Source: BMS3ABIN04 sp964553325
GTDB lineage: Bacteria; Bacteroidota; Ignavibacteria; Ignavibacteriales; Melioribacteraceae
Assembly (NCBI GenBank): GCA_964553325.1
Contig: CAZKKI010000069.1
Location: 1-64,000, forward strand
DNA length: 64,000 nt
Direction of reading: 5' to 3'
The translations under genes were made by a program, and so were the position numbers. Below the pieces are notes generated by a model. It saw nothing but the letters and a program-made list of their open reading frames with translations, ran no database searches and was not told where the DNA came from. Each line of letters opens with the position of its first letter. The first letter of the stretch is position 1. Positions 60,242 through 64,000 of this stretch are shown one piece after another.

Positions 60242-61672
60242 TTGCACGTACCAACAAATACAATATATTCGCAAATAGATAAAGTCTTTAATTTACAAGT
60301 TCAAAACAAAACCCATCTAAGAAATTCTTCCGCAAAAGAACGGATTGAGAAACTAGAAAAAATCGAAAAGTGGATCAATCTTAATAAAGAAAAAATCCGT
60401 AATGCAATTTATCAAGACTTTCGAAAACCTAATCCCGAAACGGACATAACGGAAATTTTCAACACTCTCGCGGAAATCAGAACGACAAAATCCAAGTTAC
60501 GAAAATGGATGAAACCGCGAAAAGTATCGCCAACGCTAACTATGTTAACCACCACAGGCTACATTCGATATGAAGCAAAGGGTGTTGTTCTGATTATTTC
60601 GCCGTGGAACTATCCGTTTTTATTGGCGGTCGAACCATTGGTTTCGGCAATAGCTGCGGGAAATGCGGTTATTATCAAACCGTCCGAAGTATCGTTCAAC
60701 ACCTCATCGGTAATAAACGAAATGATTTCGGAATTGTTTCCCGAAAATGAAGTAAAGGTTTTCGAAGGAGACAAAGAAATTGCAACATATCTGTTAAGCA
60801 AACCATTCGACCATATTTTTTTTACGGGAAGTACGGCCGTGGGTAAAATCGTATTGAAAGCCGCAGCAGAACACTTCACTACGGTCACACTAGAACTCGG
60901 CGGTAAATCACCCGTTATTGTCGATTCTTCGGCCGATCTGCAAGATGCAGCCCGGAAACTTGTTTGGGGAAAATTCTTAAACGGCGGGCAAACTTGTCAA
61001 GGTCCCGATTATTTACTCATTCAAAGTGATATTAAGGAAAAATTTACGGAATTGATGATTTCGAATATTGAAAAATCTTTCGGAAAAAATCCGGGTGAAA
61101 TTAAGAGCTCGAATGATTTGGCCAGAATTATTAATTACAATCATATCGACAGATTAATTTCTTACTTTGAAGAAGCAAAAAAACTGGGTGCAAAAATTGA
61201 ATTCGGCGGAGAATACGACAAAGAGACAAATTATTTTTCCCCGACAATTCTCAGCGGCAATTTCACAAATACAAAATTGATGGAAGAGGAAATTTTCGGA
61301 CCAATCTTACCTGTACTTACATTTAAGAAAACGGAAGAGGCTATTGAAACAATCAATTCCAAAGCTCCCCCGTTAGCCGTTTATATTTTCAGCAAAGATA
61401 AACACACAATAGAAAAAATAAAAGCAAATACCGTTTCCGGGGGTGTTATAATTAACGACTTGGTATTACAATTTTCACATTACAATTTACCGTTCGGCGG
61501 AATAAAGGAAAGCGGGTTGGGAACAGCACACGGTTTCTACGGTTTCGAAACGTTTTCTAACAGGCGGGCAATTTTGAAACACCACAAATTCAGTCCGATT
61601 AAACTTTTTTACCCGCCTTACACGAAAACCAAACAAAAACTGATTAACTTACTAATTAAATATTTTAAATAG
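60242..61672 (+). CDS. Aldehyde dehydrogenase, class 3 (fatty aldehyde) type
   Basis: 476 residues from a TTG start at 60242, the only start upstream of the conserved region; GGTGAT lies at a suitable distance. The length equals that of the class 3 ALDH family (about 460). Motifs: ISPWNYPFLLAVEPLVSAIAAGNAVIIKPSE (coenzyme loop), FFTGSTAVGKIV, TLELGGKSPVIV (general base Glu), GGQTCQGPDY (catalytic Cys), and EEEIFGPILPVL. A hydrophobic and basic C-terminus (KLFYPPYTKTKQKLINLLIKYFK region) may bind the membrane, as in fatty aldehyde dehydrogenases. Product: fatty acid plus NADH. Confidence 0.92.
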   Translation: MHVPTNTIYSQIDKVFNLQVQNKTHLRNSSAKERIEKLEKIEKWINLNKEKIRNAIYQDFRKPNPETDITEIFNTLAEIRTTKSKLRKWMKPRKVSPTLTMLTTTGYIRYEAKGVVLIISPWNYPFLLAVEPLVSAIAAGNAVIIKPSEVSFNTSSVINEMISELFPENEVKVFEGDKEIATYLLSKPFDHIFFTGSTAVGKIVLKAAAEHFTTVTLELGGKSPVIVDSSADLQDAARKLVWGKFLNGGQTCQGPDYLLIQSDIKEKFTELMISNIEKSFGKNPGEIKSSNDLARIINYNHIDRLISYFEEAKKLGAKIEFGGEYDKETNYFSPTILSGNFTNTKLMEEEIFGPILPVLTFKKTEEAIETINSKAPPLAVYIFSKDKHTIEKIKANTVSGGVIINDLVLQFSHYNLPFGGIKESGLGTAHGFYGFETFSNRRAILKHHKFSPIKLFYPPYTKTKQKLINLLIKYFK

Positions 61673-61717
61673 CAATCGTTAAACTTTAATCATATTGACA
61701 ATCGGAAATTCAATCGA

Positions 61718-63856
61718 CTAATCGTCTAATTCACCGGTTTTTAATTCTCGTACAATTCTTTCGGCACCATAAACTTTATCGAGAACTTCTATCATTGCTT
61801 GAGAAGCCACCGCAATCATTCTGTTGTTAGCCGGAATATAAATAAAATCACCCACAATACTTTGTACGTTACCGTCGAATGCAACACCGACTATTTCTTT
61901 ATCCTTATTGATAACGGGGCTGCCGGAATTTCCGCCAACGATATCGTTTGTAGCAATAAAATTATACGGTGTAGCAAGATCTAAATCTTCCGGCGGAGAT
62001 TGCCAACGTTCGGGTAAATCCCACGGATATTCTTTTTCGTTTCCGTAGTACCTATCGTACATTCCGTAAAAAGTTGTTTTCACAATTGCTCGTGTTCCGT
62101 TATACGGAAAAGTTTTTACAACGCCGTCGCTGATTCTTAACGTAAAAGTTGCATCGGGAGGAATCGAGGTTCCGTAAATTTCGAAAATAACCCTTCCCAA
62201 TAAATTTTCGAATGCATCTTCCGTATCGTTTACTTCTTTGGAAAGTTTAAGCAATTCTTTCAATTCGTCTTTTGTATTAGCAACAAAATAAATGAAAGGA
62301 TCTTCGGACGATAAAATTTCTTTGGGCTCTTTCCTTAAAAGCTCTTCGGTTTTTTCTTTACTAACCAAAACGGATTTACCAAGCATATATTCCGCGGCTT
62401 CTTCGCCGGTTTTGTTTTCCATTAATTTCTGAACCAGCGGGTTATCATCACCCAAATTCATCCGGATAAAATCCAGATAAATTCCCAGTTTAACTTTACT
62501 TAACACGGTATCGATTTTTTCGGGATAAAAGTTTGCAATAACGGAATCCAATTTGGCTCCTTTATAAATATCGGGTTTAATACTATCGGGCATAAGCATT
62601 TTTTCCGCAAAAGCAACCACTTTTTTCGCCAAAGCAAAATAATCGTCCCTAATGAATCGACTCCCGCGATAAGCCGCAATTTTAGTATCGTATCTTCTTA
62701 ATTCATTTCTCGTTTTTTCAATAGCCTCCCAAATGTGCCCGTAATTTTTCTTCAAATTGGAATCGGCAAATACAGCTTGTTTAAGTTTTTCTTCAAAGTC
62801 TTTTTTCCTCGCCATAATTCGAGGATCCTTCAAACCTTTATAAGCGTAGTGAAATACTTTTTGTGCATTACCGATTCTCGTTCTAATTTTCTCAAATTCG
62901 TCAGCTCGCTCGGGGTATTCCGCTTTTAACTCTTCCAATTTATTATAATAAGTATCCAATAAAAATGCACGGTTACGGTATGAAACATCTCTGAAGTATT
63001 CAAGTTGAGCAACCGTTTTCAGTCTGTTTGTTCTGCCCGGATTTCCGACCGTAAAGATCGGTTCGCCTTCTTTCGCACCATCTTTACTCCATTTGAAATA
63101 ATTTTCGGTATTCAAAGGTTTTCCGTCGTCATCGTAAACCCGGAAAAATGTAAAATCCAAATCGTATCGCGGATATGTAAAATTATCGAAATCACCTCCG
63201 AAAGCAGCTATTCTTTGTTCGGGCTCGAATACCAAGCGGACGTCGTTATATCTTTTATAACCGTAAATAGCCCATTTCCCGCCGTTATAAAATTTTACTA
63301 TTTGGCATTTCAAACCGGTTTCTTCGGAAAAGCCATCCACTAATTCTTCTATTTTCTTATTCCGGAATTCAATCTTTTCTTCTTCCGTAGAGCCCGCGTT
63401 AAAAGCCGCTTCAACCGAATCGGTTACATCTTCGATAAGAACAAGTTGCTCGACGTACATGAAAGGAGCCCGTCTTTCATCTTCCAAAGTCTCTGCGTAA
63501 AAACCGGTTTTTGCCAAGTCTTCTCCCTCTTTCTCAACCGTTCGCCTATGCCAAACCGAACAATGATTATTAGTCATTATTAAACCGTTGGGCGAGATGA
63601 AACTCGCCGTACATCCCGGAATGCGAAGTGCCGAAAGTCTGACATCTTCAAACCAATCTTCCGAAAATTCTATACCGTATCTATCCTTCAAATACTCAAC
63701 GGGCGGATAGTCGAACGTCCACATTTTACCGATGTCGAATTTATCGGATTGCGGACTTAGAGGCTCATCAAAATCTTGCGCCGGAATAACCGAAAGCGAA
63801 AACACAATTAATATAAATACTATTATTTTAAACTGCGCGTTTGTGCGTAATACCAT
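61718..63856 (-). CDS. S46-family dipeptidyl-peptidase (second copy)
   Basis: 712 residues; GGGAGATAAA before the ATG at 63856. Signal peptide about 1-26 (ending VIPAQ). Same fold and order of motifs as the copy at 57524: GLIMTNNHCSVWHRR (catalytic His), FTYPRYDLDFTFFRVYDDDGKP, and ATNDIVGGNSGSPVINKDKEIVGVAFDG (catalytic Ser). The two copies share large parts of the helical domain pattern but differ throughout, so they are old paralogues and may have different P1 specificities. The gene faces the aldehyde dehydrogenase; 45 bases separate them without a visible terminator. Confidence 0.92.
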   Translation of the reverse strand: MVLRTNAQFKIIVFILIVFSLSVIPAQDFDEPLSPQSDKFDIGKMWTFDYPPVEYLKDRYGIEFSEDWFEDVRLSALRIPGCTASFISPNGLIMTNNHCSVWHRRTVEKEGEDLAKTGFYAETLEDERRAPFMYVEQLVLIEDVTDSVEAAFNAGSTEEEKIEFRNKKIEELVDGFSEETGLKCQIVKFYNGGKWAIYGYKRYNDVRLVFEPEQRIAAFGGDFDNFTYPRYDLDFTFFRVYDDDGKPLNTENYFKWSKDGAKEGEPIFTVGNPGRTNRLKTVAQLEYFRDVSYRNRAFLLDTYYNKLEELKAEYPERADEFEKIRTRIGNAQKVFHYAYKGLKDPRIMARKKDFEEKLKQAVFADSNLKKNYGHIWEAIEKTRNELRRYDTKIAAYRGSRFIRDDYFALAKKVVAFAEKMLMPDSIKPDIYKGAKLDSVIANFYPEKIDTVLSKVKLGIYLDFIRMNLGDDNPLVQKLMENKTGEEAAEYMLGKSVLVSKEKTEELLRKEPKEILSSEDPFIYFVANTKDELKELLKLSKEVNDTEDAFENLLGRVIFEIYGTSIPPDATFTLRISDGVVKTFPYNGTRAIVKTTFYGMYDRYYGNEKEYPWDLPERWQSPPEDLDLATPYNFIATNDIVGGNSGSPVINKDKEIVGVAFDGNVQSIVGDFIYIPANNRMIAVASQAMIEVLDKVYGAERIVRELKTGELDD

Positions 63857-64000
63857 TTTATCTCCCGAGTTTAACTAAATCAGATATATTAAATTCCACA
63901 ACTCCAAATATAATGAACGATTTTGTAAATGAAAGGCATTCTTTCGTTACTTCTTCAATGCTCCATTCAATTTAATATAAAACAAATTATTTTGTTATTT

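Noticed and set aside
61673..61717. Terminator between the convergent aldehyde dehydrogenase and S46 genes
   Set aside because: No stem longer than a few bases and no T-run could be found in the 45-base gap.

Overview
The window is about 64 kb of low-GC bacterial DNA. It most likely comes from the Ignavibacteria or a close relative in the Bacteroidota/Chlorobi assemblage. The best clue is a C-terminal secretion tail containing QNYPNPFNPTT, the form typical of type IX secretion (T9SS) cargo in that lineage. S46 dipeptidyl-peptidases, TPR-bearing Ser/Thr kinases and abundant multiheme cytochromes agree with it. No rRNA, tRNA, CRISPR array, insertion sequence or phage gene was seen. No gene-free stretch exceeds 300 bases.

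Layout. (1) 1-6121: end of a Phd-type antitoxin locus, then an envelope operon on the minus strand (LolA-like protein, two FtsX-type permeases, ABC ATPase, outer-membrane barrel) divergent from a TetR regulator, with a palindromic operator over the operon promoter. (2) 6118-11799: Na+/solute symporter, a three-domain chorismate mutase-prephenate dehydratase-DAHP synthase fusion, and a soluble PAS histidine kinase. (3) 11953-38503: a continuous plus-strand respiratory island, described below. (4) 38567-43565: minus-strand housekeeping run (ATP-grasp enzyme, B12-binding protein, PLP desulfhydrase/deaminase-like enzyme, KdsB, GatC, M48 protease). (5) 43713-49775: two methyl-accepting chemotaxis proteins, a TonB-like protein, isochorismatase-fold and HAD hydrolases. 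(6) 49938-52183: feoAB ferrous iron uptake. (7) 52196-56748: PP2C phosphatase, STAS protein and Ser/Thr kinase-TPR. (8) 56955-63856: corrinoid adenosyltransferase, two S46 peptidases, a TerB-like small protein and an aldehyde dehydrogenase.

The respiratory island is the main feature. Nine cytochromes carry 103 CXXCH motifs plus five CX3CH/CX4CH motifs, about 108 potential c-type hemes. It encodes three candidate inner-membrane quinol-oxidising modules: HybA/HybB(NrfD)-like plus a 13-heme cytochrome; a 23-heme cytochrome plus cytochrome b; and a 16-heme cytochrome c fused to cytochrome b. The last two have the architecture of Geobacter CbcBA and CbcL. It also encodes two small tetraheme cytochromes, a candidate porin-cytochrome outer-membrane conduit, a lipoprotein cytochrome, a two-domain rhodanese lipoprotein, and a 16-heme cytochrome built from two tandem octaheme repeats and ending in a T9SS tail. 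The inferred electron path is menaquinol to periplasmic cytochromes to outer-membrane conduit to a cell-surface cytochrome, that is, extracellular electron transfer.

Control of the island is unusually visible. Two sigma-54 activators share a PAS domain with the same three-cysteine motif. Each lies directly upstream of a repeated half-site cluster and a -24/-12 promoter (13413-13428 and 32996-33011). The first operon also encodes a membrane kinase with two periplasmic heme-binding motifs and a zinc-ribbon insertion in its ATPase domain, followed by two receiver proteins that end in GcvH-like domains lacking the lipoyl lysine and have no DNA-binding domain. This suggests that part of the signalling acts on proteins rather than on transcription.
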